Shown here: piece by piece, positions 1 to 11,157 of the stretch
How positions within the stretch are numbered: the first letter of the stretch is position 1
Layout: every line of letters starts with the position of its first letter
Assembly: GCA_963377175.1 (NCBI GenBank)
Contig: CAUJNA010003827.1
Location: 1,398,646-1,462,645 of the forward strand
Direction: 5' to 3'
Length of the DNA stretch: 64,000 nt
From: Effrenium voratum
Lineage: Eukaryota; Sar; Dinophyceae; Suessiales; Symbiodiniaceae
Notes under the pieces: generated by a model
Databases searched by the model: none
Told to the model about the DNA's origin: nothing
What the model saw: the letters and a program-made list of their open reading frames with translations, nothing else
Made by a program: the position numbers and the translations under genes

Positions 1-2540
1 ATGTTGATCTCATTGACCCTCAGCACAAGCTTCATAAACTGCTCTTGCATGTCCCTCGGATTGGGGCCTAAGCTTTTGTCATGAAGGTCCTTGACGCACC
101 TAGCAATACGGGACAATTGAAGCTTGAACTCTTCCTGTTTCTGTGAGTTCTCATTGAGAGCTCCGGACATCCTATCACTGAACTGCTTCAGGTCGGTCGC
201 AGGAACGAGCTGCTGGATATACGTCTCGACGTTCCCACGGATGGTTCTTTCCCTTGAGATGGTTCCCTCAATGTCGATGACACTGCGAGAGTTCGCCTCA
301 ACTTCGTCCTTGATTTTCCGAACCTCAGCCTCAAGGGCCCCGATCTCAGAGAACCTAAGGAGCTGGACCTTGACGTTCTCAAGTGATTCGGCCTGCTCGC
401 GAAGTTCAGCAGCGGATATGACGATCGAGTCAGACCTCTCATCATACATCTTGAAACGCTCATTCATCTCCTTCTCGCTTCGGGCGACCCACTCGTGGAA
501 ATCACGGAACTTGGCCTCGTGTTTTGAGAGAGTTCCGGCAACGGCAGAGAAAGATGATTCAACCTTCTTCTCGAAGGCGTCAACACGGTTATTGATCTTC
601 TTGATCTCACCGACGCAAGCGTTGACATCATCCCTACATGAACGAATCTCGGTTCTGCATCCCTGGATTTCGGCCTTGCACCCCTTTACCTCGTTGTGGA
701 TCGCGAGAAGCAGTCGTTGAAGCTCAGATGCAACAGGATGGCCGCCACTTATGGAAGCAGACGGAGCAGGACGACTATCAGCGTCATGATCTCCGCGCCT
801 ATTTTCTTCCCTGTCAGGAGTGCAGCCCGGAGTTCCAATTTGAAAGAATGCGGGGACGAGGGAGTTGTTGACCGGTTGATTTGACGTAAGCCCTCCATGA
901 CCAGGAGCAACAGTGCTGAGTCCAGGTCTCCGATTCCTGGGCGTAGAGTTAATCCCGTCATCAGTCTCCTTCTCAGACATCGGGGCATTGGAGCTGAGCC
1001 CAGACCCCGCAGAGTGGATAGGAACGTCAATAGGATCGTGATGAGCTGGTGGATTAGATCGCAATCGCAACGCAGCTTCACGTCTCTCGGGTGACTCAGA
1101 GCTCCTCTTTGTGGCTCGTGAGTCAGTGCCGGTTTGTCCCGACATGTTATCAAAAGATGACGACCCGCGAAGTTGAGCTTGATCTGGATCAGGTTGAGTG
1201 AGATCAAGCCGTTGAGCAACGTCACCAATGAGTGGCTTAGGGGAAAGTACTTTGGCAACGCGGCTCGGCGGGAGCGATGTCGTTCGTCTCTCTGGTGTGA
1301 CCTCGGCCTCATCGATTACATCAAGGATTCCAGGGATGGTTTCATCATCTTCATTTCCTCTCCTGGGTGGCTGATGGAAGGGGATGTCGAGGAGGTCAAA
1401 TGGAGTGGAGCCAATACCAGGTGTATCCTGCTCGGATCCATCGCTGGTACGGTGGCTGGACTGCTCCTCGAGGTCGATGATGTCGGGGGCGGACTCTTTT
1501 CGAGTCTGACGCCGATTGAACGCCGCGAAGAGACCGGCATGGCTTCTTGACGAAGAGGAGGAAGGATTTGGGCCTGCTGTTTCGCGGCCCACATCCGATC
1601 GATTAGTACCTGATGTCCGATTTGGCGGATTTGAGCCCGCGTTGTAGCGGTTCGCATCCCGACCTCGGGTACCTGAGGAAAGCGGTGGATTCGGACCAGC
1701 GTTGTAGCGGTCCGCATTCCGGTCACGGGTACCTGACAGGTGAGATGATACTGCATCAGGGATGAAGTCCATATCCGCCGGACTGGGGTGATCGTGAATG
1801 ATGTCAATGTCGGATGAACCTGAGACGGGAGGAGGGCCAGCTATTTGCGGCCAATCCTCAATCGCCCGTTTGCCCACCTCGGGTTGGGCCGAACCTGCAA
1901 CATGAGAAGGGGAGAAATCTTCAACGGGGTCATTTTCTCCATCATGAGGAAAACCCTGAGTAGGCTCATGCGACGGCAGGGCATCAAAGGATCTGTCAAT
2001 TCGGGAAGGCTGAGACCTCCAATCAGCATCAAAAAGGGATTGAAAATCCAGATTCCCAACCGAAACGGGGGCACCCGAGTTAAAGTCGAGCCGACCGAAA
2101 TCAGGCGGTGTAGCCTGCGATCCACTGCCGAGGAGTTGGTCAAACTGATCCCATGTAAGGGACCATGATTGAGCCGGCTCCGGATGAGCAGCATGATGGA
2201 TAGCCCGGTCCTCGATCTGGAGCGCCACGAACGGAACAGTAGGCGAAATCGATGAGGGCACCTGATTTGGAGGAACCTCAGCCTCTTCTAGAGGGGGTCC
2301 GTCCTCGATCTGGAGCACTGCCGCCGGGATAGGGGCCTCCGCATCCTCATCAAACACAACCTGAGAAAGGATCCAATCGTCCGTGATCACCCCGGGATTG
2401 GGCTCTGCGCCCACCATCGGGGGAATGGGCCACAGCCGGCTGTCTAAGCCGGAAGCAGCAGGCGCGGCGTTGCCGCGAAGGGCGTTGGCCTCGTCGTCCA
2501 CGAAGCCCGGCCCACGATGAGAAGCTCCGGGGGACGCCAT
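1..2540 (-). CDS. Gag-like protein of copia-type element 1, partial (runs off left edge)
   Basis: An uninterrupted minus-strand frame starts at ATG 2540-2538 (MASPGAS...) and is still open at base 3, giving at least 846 codons. An in-frame TGA lies upstream at 2579-2577. Residues 1 to about 600 are Pro/Ser/Asp-rich and look disordered. Around residues 265-330 a unit of about 20 residues (SGTRDRNADRYNAGPNPP type) occurs three times with variation. From about residue 610 to the edge the sequence is strongly heptad-like, with Cys-spaced segments (CKAEIQGCRTEIRSC) followed by a long coiled coil. Architecture, strand and upstream signals match the Gag N-terminus of the other copia-like elements here. 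Capsid, protease and pol would lie left of the window. Assignment to Gag is inferred from architecture, because no capsid or zinc finger is visible. The absence of frameshifts suggests a young copy. Confidence 0.75.
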   Translation of the reverse strand, partial: MASPGASHRGPGFVDDEANALRGNAAPAASGLDSRLWPIPPMVGAEPNPGVITDDWILSQVVFDEDAEAPIPAAVLQIEDGPPLEEAEVPPNQVPSSISPTVPFVALQIEDRAIHHAAHPEPAQSWSLTWDQFDQLLGSGSQATPPDFGRLDFNSGAPVSVGNLDFQSLFDADWRSQPSRIDRSFDALPSHEPTQGFPHDGENDPVEDFSPSHVAGSAQPEVGKRAIEDWPQIAGPPPVSGSSDIDIIHDHPSPADMDFIPDAVSSHLSGTRDRNADRYNAGPNPPLSSGTRGRDANRYNAGSNPPNRTSGTNRSDVGRETAGPNPSSSSSRSHAGLFAAFNRRQTRKESAPDIIDLEEQSSHRTSDGSEQDTPGIGSTPFDLLDIPFHQPPRRGNEDDETIPGILDVIDEAEVTPERRTTSLPPSRVAKVLSPKPLIGDVAQRLDLTQPDPDQAQLRGSSSFDNMSGQTGTDSRATKRSSESPERREAALRLRSNPPAHHDPIDVPIHSAGSGLSSNAPMSEKETDDGINSTPRNRRPGLSTVAPGHGGLTSNQPVNNSLVPAFFQIGTPGCTPDREENRRGDHDADSRPAPSASISGGHPVASELQRLLLAIHNEVKGCKAEIQGCRTEIRSCRDDVNACVGEIKKINNRVDAFEKKVESSFSAVAGTLSKHEAKFRDFHEWVARSEKEMNERFKMYDERSDSIVISAAELREQAESLENVKVQLLRFSEIGALEAEVRKIKDEVEANSRSVIDIEGTISRERTIRGNVETYIQQLVPATDLKQFSDRMSGALNENSQKQEEFKLQLSRIARCVKDLHDKSLGPNPRDMQEQFMKLVLRVNEIN

Positions 2541-2618
2541 TGCTCGTACAAGTAGGCGATGGGAGCAGGTAGCGGGTCACGTCCCGCAACCGGATCACCA
2601 GCCCCAGCTTCTAGCTGG

Positions 2619-2632
2619 TACGGCTGATAACC
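2619..2632 (-). promoter_or_regulatory. Primer-binding site of element 1
   Basis: On the minus strand GGTTATCAGCCGTA directly follows a CA dinucleotide (LTR end) and lies 79 bases before the gag ATG. The identical 14-mer sits at the same place beside the LTR of element 2 (44008-44021). Its complement contains CTGATAA flanked by ACGG and CC, which resembles a tRNA anticodon loop and stem rather than an acceptor end. This would fit priming by a cleaved half-tRNA, as known for Drosophila copia. Confidence 0.6.
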
Positions 2633-3055
2633 TGCGGTTTTGGGCGAACACGAAGTAGCCCAGGGAATCAAAGAGGTACACGTGGTTCACGAAGTACCAA
2701 AAGAACCCAGTCCCAAAGCACAATGTAGAGGGTGCCGGTGACCAGATTGTGGGAGTGACAGTTAATGAAGATCAAGTTTGGGGAGGTTAGGAAACTGGTA
2801 GAAGAGGGTAAAGACAAGGGTCGGGCCCGGGAGCACCTCGGCGACCTGCCGCCCACCTCCTAGTGCCGAACAGCTGGAACACCACGGACCTTTTCCGCGA
2901 TGGTGCAGCCAATCGCCGCACTATGGCGAACGCACGCAAATCCAAGGAAGTCCCGACGGGGGATCCAAATCTTGAGCCAAACGGCCATTCGGCCGTTTTG
3001 CCACATGATGAAACAACACGTGAACAAAACACAAAATCAAAACCCGTAACCAACA
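2633..3055 (-). mobile_element. Probable 5' LTR of element 1 (right boundary uncertain)
   Basis: The inner edge is fixed by the PBS: plus-strand TG at 2633-2634 corresponds to an LTR ending in CA on the element's strand. The outer edge is not fixed. I chose CA at 3054-3055 because the element strand would then begin TGTTGGTTACGG, like TGTTAAAACCC in element 2. CA at 2920 (TGCGG/CCGCA inverted ends) is an alternative, but it would exclude the spliced-leader-like motif at 2971. No second LTR copy is visible. Confidence 0.4.
2971..2985 (-). promoter_or_regulatory. Spliced-leader-like motif in element 1 LTR region
   Basis: On the minus strand this reads GGCCGTTTGGCTCAAG, against the dinoflagellate spliced-leader 3' end GCCATTTTGGCTCAAG: one base short plus one substitution. 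It lies on the sense strand of element 1, 431 bases upstream of the gag start. It overlaps a perfect 8-bp inverted repeat (AAACGGCC, loop ATTC, GGCCGTTT) at 2979-2998. Confidence 0.5.
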
Positions 3056-3379
3056 TGGTCGTAATGTTCGGAACCAGAATTGAGTCCTTCACCCCAGTCA
3101 AACTAAACTGGCAACCCCGGAACCATGCTGCAAGAATTAGAAGAAGGCGGAGATCAAGGAAACCATACTGCGGATGGACGAAATCCATTTCGCACCACCG
3201 TTCAGAATCCCTGGAATGAGTCGATTCCCCCGCAAATGCCAACAAACAGTGGTTTCAACCACGGCTTCATTTCGTGGTGTGAAATGAATTTTGTCCATCC
3301 ACAGGGGGGGAAAGGCCACCTGCTGAGCAGCAAGCAAAGAAGGCTTTGGACCTGGCCAACATGTGAACAGCTCAACTTG

Positions 3380-3478
3380 GCTAGGTCCTCCAGTAAAGAG
3401 GTTAGAATAAGGGTGCCGACTTGTTTTTTGTCTATTTTACTAGGGGAACCGAATCTCCCCCCAAAAAAGGGTGAGAAC
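3380..3478. repeat. Dispersed repeat C, copy 1
   Basis: Shares CTAGGTCCTCCAG, then TTAGAATAAG and, about 70 bases on, TAGGGGAACC...CCCCAAAAAAGGGT with copies near 15277, 17869 and 22846. No terminal inverted repeat is obvious. Probably a short mobile or SINE-like unit in introns. Confidence 0.55.
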
Positions 3479-6264
3479 CTAGTTGGAGAGGTCCCGCCGC
3501 CACGACTTGGCTCGCTGGGAGCCAACTTCGGATCGTCCAGGAGCCCACTGTTGGTCGGATGACCATTGCTATCTCAAGGGTGTCACATGTGGGTGTCTAA
3601 AATCCAGGCGCCATTTATCTATTGATTCATTTATGATGATTATTTGTTTCGAGGCTCTATTTATCTATTGATCCATTTATCTTACCTTATTTTTTGAGGG
3701 GGGGCGTCCTCAAGGGAAGCCGCGGTGCTCAAGGGCCACCGAAGGCAAACCGCCCGTCGCGAGCCCTGCTTGGGGCTCGCGGCAGAGTCTCCCGCAGCGG
3801 CTTCGGACTTGGAGTGCTCCTCAGCCGAACCGGGAAGCATCCAGGGAATGCAGAGGTGCATCCCCGCGTCCCCCATTTCTGTACCTGGTGGTATTTCTTC
3901 TTTCTGTTTTTTTGTTTTGTCTTCTTGGATTTTTGTGTACAAAAAAAAACAGGGAGCCTCAGATGGAGGGCATCCCTGACGCGTCCCGATGTTTTGTACT
4001 TGGTGTTACCCTTCCACTAACATAGTTGGGAGGGTACCTGGATCAGTCTCCTCTAAAAGGTACCCCCTGTCAGGATGTCATGGCGGGAGTGGGGGTATTT
4101 CTTCTTTCCTGTCTGTTGTTTGTCTTCTTTTGATGTTGGGTTTACAAGTCTTCTTTTGATTTTGTGTTTGCAAAAGGACAGAGAGATGTTAAATGGAAAG
4201 AAGGACTAAAACCTGCGGTCCAATTCCTGGTGGTTTAAATTTTGACCCATACCCAAATGAATGACTAGTATGGTCCAAAGAAAATGATGCTGGGGGAATG
4301 CGCCGGTCACGGTCTGGATGAATCCGCCTGAGGCATCTTGTGACCCTCGGACCCATCTCGATTAATTTCCGGGAGCCCAACAAGAGGAAGGAGGACGTGA
4401 CTGGACTGGTTGAGCTAGTCAGAGGAGGAGTCTCCTGTTGTCTGCAAGAGGTTCCCTCGATTCTGGACACCAGTCAAAAAGAATCGCGGAGTTGTCAGGC
4501 TTGCTCAAAACGGAACATCCAAACATGAACAAGGAAGTCCTTCAAAACAAAGGGTCGAAATCACTCATCTTTTTGAGAATGCCCAGCTACCCCAAGAATC
4601 GAGCCCATTGTGAAGACACCGGGCGCTCAATGACAAACTCTGCCTCTAGGATTTGGCTGGCGGACCCTTAGGCCTGAGCTTCCATGAGATTGTGTACATC
4701 TGTGTGCTGGTCAGAACTCGGAATTGGGCTGGGGCAAGGAACCAAGTTCTGAACATGGCAAATGCAAAGCGGCCCCCGCTGCTCGCTCCAAACGAACCCC
4801 GCTGTTGAGTCGTTCCCTTTCCCTGCGAGCCAGGGTGCGCCACAATTCCTTCGTTCGGCCTGGCGCATGCTGCCAACAAATCGGCCAGACTTGGGCGCGC
4901 CTTTTATCGAGGGTACCCTTTTGGGTTGGTTTTCAAAGCATACCAAAAGGAAAGCCACCATTTGCAGGCGCCCGATTATAAAACAACACACCCATTTGAC
5001 AAAACTGCTTGCTGATTGGAACGTAACATGCATTGCATTTACTCGGCACAGAGATGCGTCCACAAGGCTTAGAAGGGATGTCCTAAAGAAATGGCAACCC
5101 CTTCTCAATTGGCTTTAAATTTGTTGTTGAATGGGAAACACCACTTGCAGCCAAAAGTCCAGGAAACAAGCAGGTGATCGTTCTTTGGGCTGCCATCTTG
5201 ATTGAGCCCCGCTCAAGCTCAAGTTCCCACTTGAGCTAGGGGGGAAGTTCCTGATTGCCTGATTAGAGAGTTCAAATCATGCCTGAGCGGTTGGTGGTAC
5301 GCAATTGGGGGGAAAAAGGGTTCGGGGTCCTTGACCTTTTGGATGCCGGGTCGGGAAACGAGCATGACTTACATTCTTGAAAGGTGTTGAAACATCTTTG
5401 AGCAACCTCCTTTGGTCCCCCCCCCCTTTTTGAGGGGGCCAGCTATTTTTTCAAACTATGGTTCATGTGAGCGTCGACCACACCATTTGCGTCCTATGAC
5501 CCCTTGTCAAACAATTGGCAAATTCTACAGCCTCGCTTGCCCAAGGTCAACCTGAAATTTGACCTTTGAGCTTCCCCTGGTTGGTCTTTGTTTTGGCCCC
5601 AAAAGGTGAACCCCTGTTTTTTCCCCTGGGTCCTTTGGGCAACGAAGCATTTGGAACCTGATGAGAAACACGATCCTTCGGCTTCAGAAACAGGTAGAAC
5701 CTCTCGCGGTACAGCCAAGCGAAGCTACTGACACCCCTGCAAATGAACATGGAGCCCCCCAAAGGGGCTACCCCAAAAGGGCATTCCTCTACAATTCATG
5801 GATTTGAGTACCTCGTGTCAATTGCCAGTGGAGTAGTTCAAGTTCAATTTCCCCGTTGTAGCTTGGGCATTCCCTTTGAACTTTACCCACTTGTACTATT
5901 GTTGGCCCTGGTGTCGTTCCTTTGCACCTTGTTTTTCTAGAGTGTACCCTTTTGAGATGGTGTTCAAGACAAGCCAACTCCTAAGAATCTTGGGACCTTG
6001 AAAAAGGGGCCCTGTCATAATAGAAACACCAGATGACAAGGCTCTGGCTTCATCCACCCAAGTTTGAATGGTGCATCATCGGTCAATGGGACCGCGGTTT
6101 GACTACGGTGTTGGCTCTTTGTTGCGCTTTTTTTGCAACCAACTTACTCTTTTGGAATCGAGAAAATTGGCAACAAATTGCTGCCCTCCACAAGAATACC
6201 ACCAACATTGTGCTACGTCAATACACCCTACACCCCAAAACTGAACCCAGAAACCCCTAAACAT

Positions 6265-6365
6265 AGGTGGCCTTTTGGAAAAATAGATGGCCCTGGTAAA
6301 TGGAACAACACCTATCTAAACCAGTGCCATCCATTTTTAACCAGGCTCACCTAAAAAGGACACCT
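6265..6365. mobile_element. MITE family B, copy 1
   Basis: This 101-bp unit begins AGGTGGCCTTTTGG and ends AAAAAGGACACCT, so its ends are inverted repeats (AGGTGKCCTTTT) and it is bordered by T and A. The interior (ATAGATGG, CCTGGTAAATGG, AACCAGG) recurs in two other copies. It has no coding capacity, as expected for a non-autonomous DNA transposon. Confidence 0.6.
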
Positions 6366-6664
6366 ATGCCCCTAAACCCTAAGCCCAGAAACCAATGTTC
6401 AGCCCAAACCTGTGCCCCGGCAAGCCCCACCTGATGCTGGGCAGCGCGCGGCTCGCCGGGCGCGAGCCTGTGCAAAATTGTCCGACCTCCGGCCACACCT
6501 TTAAACGTCAATCAGCAAAACACGACCCCCCCCCCCCAAAAAAAAGAAGAAAAGAAGAAAAGGAAAAAAACAAACCACGGCAGGAATGGAGGAAACCAAC
6601 ACCAAAACAAACCAAAAAACACGTTGGAGATGAGTTCCCTACAAATCGGCTTCCTTGCGAACGC

Positions 6665-6782
6665 CTTGAGCTCCCCAATCGGCTTGCGCGCGGCCCGCGC
6701 GTTCGAGCGCCTCGCTCTCGCTTGGGCTTCCTGGGCTTCTCCAGAAAGCGGCCCAGGTCGAAGTAGCCCCGCTCCTCTCGCG
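6665..6782 (-). CDS. Candidate exon of minus-strand host gene
   Basis: A GC-rich island in AT-richer surroundings. In one minus frame it reads AREERGYFDLGRFLEKPRKP followed by a basic Arg/Pro/Ser run without a stop. The upstream boundary fits an AG acceptor (TCGATCGAG|CG). The downstream boundary would be a GC-type donor (CTCAAG|GCGTTC), which dinoflagellates commonly use. The protein family is not recognised. Confidence 0.4.
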
Positions 6783-9269
6783 CTCGATCGAGAACGCGGG
6801 CGCCGAGTGGAGCGAGCGGGTGGGGTGCGCCATAGAAGACGCCCCGGAACAGACGCCGTGGGTGAAAAAAATGGGCGACCCCATGGCAAGCAGCCTGGTA
6901 GGAAACATGCCGTTGGGAGAAGCCAGGCAAAGCAACCTTTGGCCACTCCGACCATGAAAACCGCAAGCGCCACTTGTGAAGTCAATCGACTTTAACCGCT
7001 GTTCACTTCGATTTGGCTTGAGCCCTTCGCGGTGCCTGTGGTCGATTGTCTCTTAATGTCTGTCATGGCTTCTCTCAAATCGGTTCGTCTCCCTTGCTTG
7101 TAGGTTGCTCACCAAAATGTCTACTTTGGACAGCGCTTTTTAAATACTTTGCGTGGCAAGACTGACATGCAATCAACAAATGGAGCTGGCCCTGTTTCTG
7201 TCCACAACTCCCAGGTGTTCTTCACGTACATTGCTCAACAAAATTAAACGGGGGTGTAACCCTTCTACATATACAAAGATGTAGGCACATAGCGCGGCCA
7301 AAACCGGGACCCCCCAAACAGTTCGTGCCGACCTTTTGGGCCCTGACTCCTCAGATGCACCTTCAAATTGTCTGCCTTTACGTTGTTCACATTGTGGTTG
7401 AGGAATGGCTCTCAACTTGTTTCTCAATTTGGCTGCCTTTACTTTGCCAAACTTGATCGGCCTTTAGGAGGAGGGGTCCTTAAGTTCAATTTGGTTGCCG
7501 TTGCTGTGCGCTGGCTGGGGCGGCCTCTGGGAGCAGGGTTCTTTTGGCTTGGCTGCTTGAGCGGTTTTCTCACTTCAAAGCGCCTTAAGCTGAGTTTCTC
7601 CGTTTTTTCTCCGACACGCGACGTGGATCCTGACTTGAACAACGATATCCACTCAATCCGCTCTTGCGACACCCTTGTGAAAAATCAGGCTCCAACGTCA
7701 AACACGCACGATATCCACAACCAAGGTGCAACTACTTCTTCCATTTGCTTTAGGCCCCCAAAGAAACAAAAACCACAGTTGTGATAGATTCCTTTTAAAA
7801 CCAAAAAGGGTGAAACACCTGAATAACATGAGCAAATGGAAGTCTCGTCTATTCTGTCTGCTTGCAACGTGCTCCCCAAGGCAGGGCAAATCCATCTCCT
7901 GGCGGGTCATCGGACGGTCATCCCAGGCGTCCTGGCATTGTAGCCAGGCTTCTACTTGTTGACTACCCCCAACAAGAGTTAAACCTAGGGGCGAGTGATT
8001 TCCCTGAAAGGAAAACCCCTGGGTTAAGTCTACCCTGGTGTAGTCCAAAAGTAGCACCCTGGTTGTAGCTGTCAGTCTTGCAAGGGAAATGGAAAGACAG
8101 GCGGCCTCAAGGGACGAACCCTGCCAATTTGGTTGGAAAAAGGGTTCACCCCATCTTACCTTGGCAGGGACTCTGAGGGAAATGAGTGTTTTCCAGGCAA
8201 AAATGCCTTGACGTACCGAACCGCCGGGAGGTGAAGACATGAGTGGCCTCAACCAAGCGTCAGAAGCGCAAAGCCGACTTAGACACCCTGCGAGAAATGA
8301 AATGCGCGTTGCCCAGGCGGAACCCCAACAGACCAACCTGAAATTTAGAACAAGCAAACCCAACCCAAACCCAAACCCAAACCCAAACGGACAAAATGCG
8401 TTCAAGAACAAGACACAGCAACACAAGCGCACAGTGGCAATTCTGTTGGAATGCAGATCGCAGCCGAGCTGAAACAATCATCTGAAATAAGATGCACGCG
8501 CTAGGCGCCAAATGTCTTGCTTGGATGCTCGCGCGTGCTGTCTCCTAGGTACACCTTGGTTGGCTTCACTGCTTTCATGGCCGCAGAGCTTTCATCGGCT
8601 TTGCCTTCTCCTTCATCAAACTAACCCCACCCCCAAAATCCAACCCCAACCACAACCCAAACCCAAACCCAACCCAAGCCCAAACCCAACCCAAACCCAA
8701 ATCCAAACACCCAAGCCAAACCACCCATAACCCGACCCCTGACCCCGAACCTTGCCTGGATGTCCGGGGTACTGGCAAAGGTCCGTGCGGTGCTCTTTGG
8801 CTGCAGCCTCAGGCAGCCAGGGGCAGGTGGTTGGATTGCACCCGGGTGCTGAAAGGCTCTCCCAAATCATTCCCAGGGTAAGGCATCTCAGGTCAGAGAA
8901 AGAACAGCTCAGGTCGTGAGTGAGCCTTTCAAGGTTTGCCCCTGCAGCACCCCCACCAACAGGCATCTGCACGTTTTACAATCTCAGATTGAGCATTCAT
9001 ACACAAGATCAATGGTAGGAATGGCTCCTTTTTCTTTAGCCGTTCGGGGAGAGTGATGCGAGGGCTCTTTGAGTCTTGGCAGCTGTATTGGGGAAGATAT
9101 TCGTTTGATATTCCGACTGTGGACTCCACCAATTGTAACATTCTACTAGCACTCTTTCACCACCCTTAAGAAACCAAAGCACAAGGTATGCACAGCTGCA
9201 TCCAAGACAACCCCCCCAATGCACCCTCTTTCCACCGGAAGTGGAAACCACTTCGTTGCAGGGGCCCAC
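6783..9269. other. Non-coding, intron-like stretch
   Basis: No gene seen. Contains runs of CCCAAA-type repeats at 8351-8392 and 8621-8715. Apparent open frames over these runs (repeating Trp/Val or Asn/Pro) are products of the repeat. Confidence 0.6.
8621..8715. repeat. CCCAAA-rich simple repeat
   Basis: An irregular array of AACCC/CCCAAA units; a shorter array lies at 8351-8392. It resembles but does not match a TTTAGGG telomeric repeat, so I call it an internal simple repeat. Confidence 0.7.
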
Positions 9270-9449
9270 ATCCCCAGCCGCTGGCGACTCCGCGAAGCGC
9301 ACGAGGGGTTTGGAGCACGGGAGCGCCCCGCGGGTTCTCGGCCCGAGCGGCTGCGGCAGCCTCTTGGCGTCCACGGCGCTGCGGTGCTGCAGCACCTCCC
9401 GCTGGTCGAGGCCCCGAGCGAGCGGGTGCGGGGCACGGGAGGGGGTGGT
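9270..9449 (-). CDS. Candidate exon of minus-strand host gene
   Basis: A 180-bp GC-rich block with one fully open minus frame reading HPLARGLDQREVLQHRSAVD, then AKRLPQPLGPRTRG and CSKPLVRFAESP. The composition is balanced and charged, unlike the opposite strand. Boundaries fit an acceptor CCACGAG|AC and a donor GGGGAT|GTGGGC. The family is not recognised. It lies in line with the other minus-strand candidate exons. Confidence 0.45.
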
Positions 9450-10460
9450 CTCGTGGAAGTCGCGGGGGTGGCTGGTGCTGGAAGAAACCGTCAGCCCCAA
9501 AAAGGTGGGGAGGCCCGTCTCACTGGAAAAATGGAGTTGTTTTTGGGGCTGAAAAGGAAATGGACCTAGCCCAACTTTCCACCAATGGTGGAGGTTTGAC
9601 TTTTCAGGCAGCCAAAAGATGTCGGCACACAGGAGAGGTCTCACAGAAGGCTTCGCAGAGCCTTTCTGCTTTGTTGTGCGGATCCTAATGCCCAACCTTC
9701 CTGGAAAAAAGGTTATGTCCACTCCATGTCTTTCGCAAACAAAACCCGTCATTTTGCAGGCAAAGAGTTGGCCGAAAAGCCCCTTTCAACCTTCCGTCCG
9801 ATAAGGCCTTAAAAGCCTTTCGGGGGCCTTTTGCTCTGTCTTGCAATTTGCCCCTTCATCCTTCTTGACTTATGCTGCTTATGCCCATCATCTTGACTTG
9901 CCGGCTCAAATTCAACAAGATCACTGCAGGACTTGAGCGGAAGGGTTGGAGTTACTGTTGTCGCCTTTCCTTGTCGTCTGGCGGGATGGCAAAACCAGCC
10001 AACACCTCTCTCTCTCACTCTCTTGCTCGTCTGCAACCGCATAACACCTAGGGTCCTCCCTTCAAGAGGAATCTATGTTCCAGGCACCATCCTTCTGTTA
10101 GCGGGCACGGCTTCACTCCGGGGAACGCACCACTCTGCTTCATATCTAGTCCACCCCTAAAATACAACATACTGTGGACGAAATCCTGCACGTTCAAACC
10201 ATGGTTGAACCCATAACGTTTGTTGGTATGTAGCAATTCAACACAATTCTGTGCTTTGCTTTCCCTTCAAAATCCCTTCGCAAATGGGCTTAGTCTCAAC
10301 CAAAACACCCGAACCAGCCGGGAAACCCATCAGCAACCAGGGCTTCCGGCTTCCCCAAAACGGCGCATCCACAGAACAAGACCCCCTCCTCCCCTCCCCG
10401 CCAACCCCCCCCCCAAGCAAGCCCCCCACACCCCCCCCAGAAGGCCACCTTCCGCGCCAC
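9450..10460. other. Non-coding, intron-like stretch
   Basis: Nothing coding recognised. It ends in a strongly C-rich tract (10380-10440). Confidence 0.55.
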
Positions 10461-10508
10461 CTGGGAGCGTCTGGACTTCAGCGCGGCGTGGACCTCGCTC
10501 TCCGAGTC
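10461..10508 (-). CDS. Candidate micro-exon of minus-strand host gene
   Basis: A 48-bp minus-strand block bounded by CTCCAG|G and TCCCAG|GTGGCG. It reads DSESEVHAALKSRRSQ, a plausible amphipathic charged helix. The plus strand of the same block is also open (KATFRATWERLDFSAAW after CCCCCCCCAG), so orientation rests on agreement with the other exons. Confidence 0.35.
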
Positions 10509-10548
10509 CTGGAGCGCGCGATTGCGCGCGCGGAAGCGCCCCCACCCC

Positions 10549-10680
10549 GGCGGGGGGATCACTTTGGTCGCAGTTTTTGGATCACTTTGGTCGCAGCTGA
10601 AATCCACTCACTTTGGTCGTAGTTTGAGCATTTGCGGATCACTTCTGTCGCAATTTGTGGATCACTTCAGGCGCAGTGGA
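10549..10680. repeat. Tandem GGATCACTTTGGTCGCAG repeat
   Basis: About five imperfect units of GGATCACTTTGGTCGCAGTT, each 22-30 bp, decaying towards the right. They lie just before the 58-bp minisatellite. Confidence 0.7.
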
Positions 10681-10702
10681 AGATAGCTTTTTGAGCACTA
10701 AC

Positions 10703-11147
10703 AACAGGACACACGCAAAGGGTGTTGCCTCTCAAACACCTAACAACAAGACATGCCGCGTGGGGTGGGGTCGACAAGGATGTTGCCTCTCAAACACCTA
10801 ACAACAAGAACTGCCGGGTGGGGTGGGGTCGACAAGGATGTTGCCTCTCAAACACCTAACAGCAAGACATGCCGCGTGGGGTGGGGTCGACAAGGATGTT
10901 GCCTCTCAAACACCTAACAACAAGACATGCCGGGCGGGGTGGGGTCGACAAGGATGTTGCCTCTCAAACACCTAACAACAAGACATGCCGGGCGGGGTGG
11001 GGTCGACAAGGATGTTGCCTCTCAAACACCTAACAACAAGACATGCCGGGCGGGGTGGGGTCGACAAGGATGTTGCCTCTCAAACACCTAACAACAAGAC
11101 ATGCCGGGTGGGGTGGGGTCGACAAGGATGTTGCCTCTCAAACACCA
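10703..11147. repeat. 58-bp minisatellite, about 8 copies
   Basis: The 10-mer TGTTGCCTCT recurs at 10723, 10781, 10839, 10897, 10955, 11013, 11071 and 11129, exactly 58 bases apart. Each unit also holds AACAACAAGACATGCCG and GGGTGGGGTCGACAAGG. The first unit is diverged and the rest are nearly identical. Since 58 is not a multiple of three, this is not a protein repeat. There are no unique spacers, so it is not CRISPR. Confidence 0.9.
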
Positions 11148-11157
11148 TAGTCAACGG

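Larger units (their letters stand above)
3056..6664. other. Non-coding, intron-like stretch
   Basis: No convincing gene. It holds one copy of a dispersed repeat (3380-3478), a weak exon-like block near 3765-3819 on the minus strand (reading EHSKSEAAAGDSAAS) that I do not annotate, two T/C-rich segments near 3890-3950 and 4090-4170, half of a TGGGTCAAAA-type MITE near 4208-4256 and one complete MITE at 6265-6365. Confidence 0.6.

Noticed and set aside
2633..2920. Shorter LTR for element 1 with TGCGG/CCGCA ends
   Set aside because: It would leave the spliced-leader-like motif outside the LTR, unlike element 2; kept only as an alternative boundary.
8260..8972. Telomere-like repeats and a Trp/Val/Gly-repeat protein
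   Set aside because: The unit is CCCAAA with interruptions, not TTTAGGG, and the frames are repeat products.
10441..10556. Plus-strand exon after a C-rich tract (KATFRATWERLDFSAAW)
   Set aside because: The acceptor looks good but no donor follows, and the minus strand has both an AG acceptor and a GT donor in line with other minus-strand exons.
10703..11147. CRISPR-like array
   Set aside because: Units abut without unique spacers and the context is eukaryotic; it is a 58-bp minisatellite.
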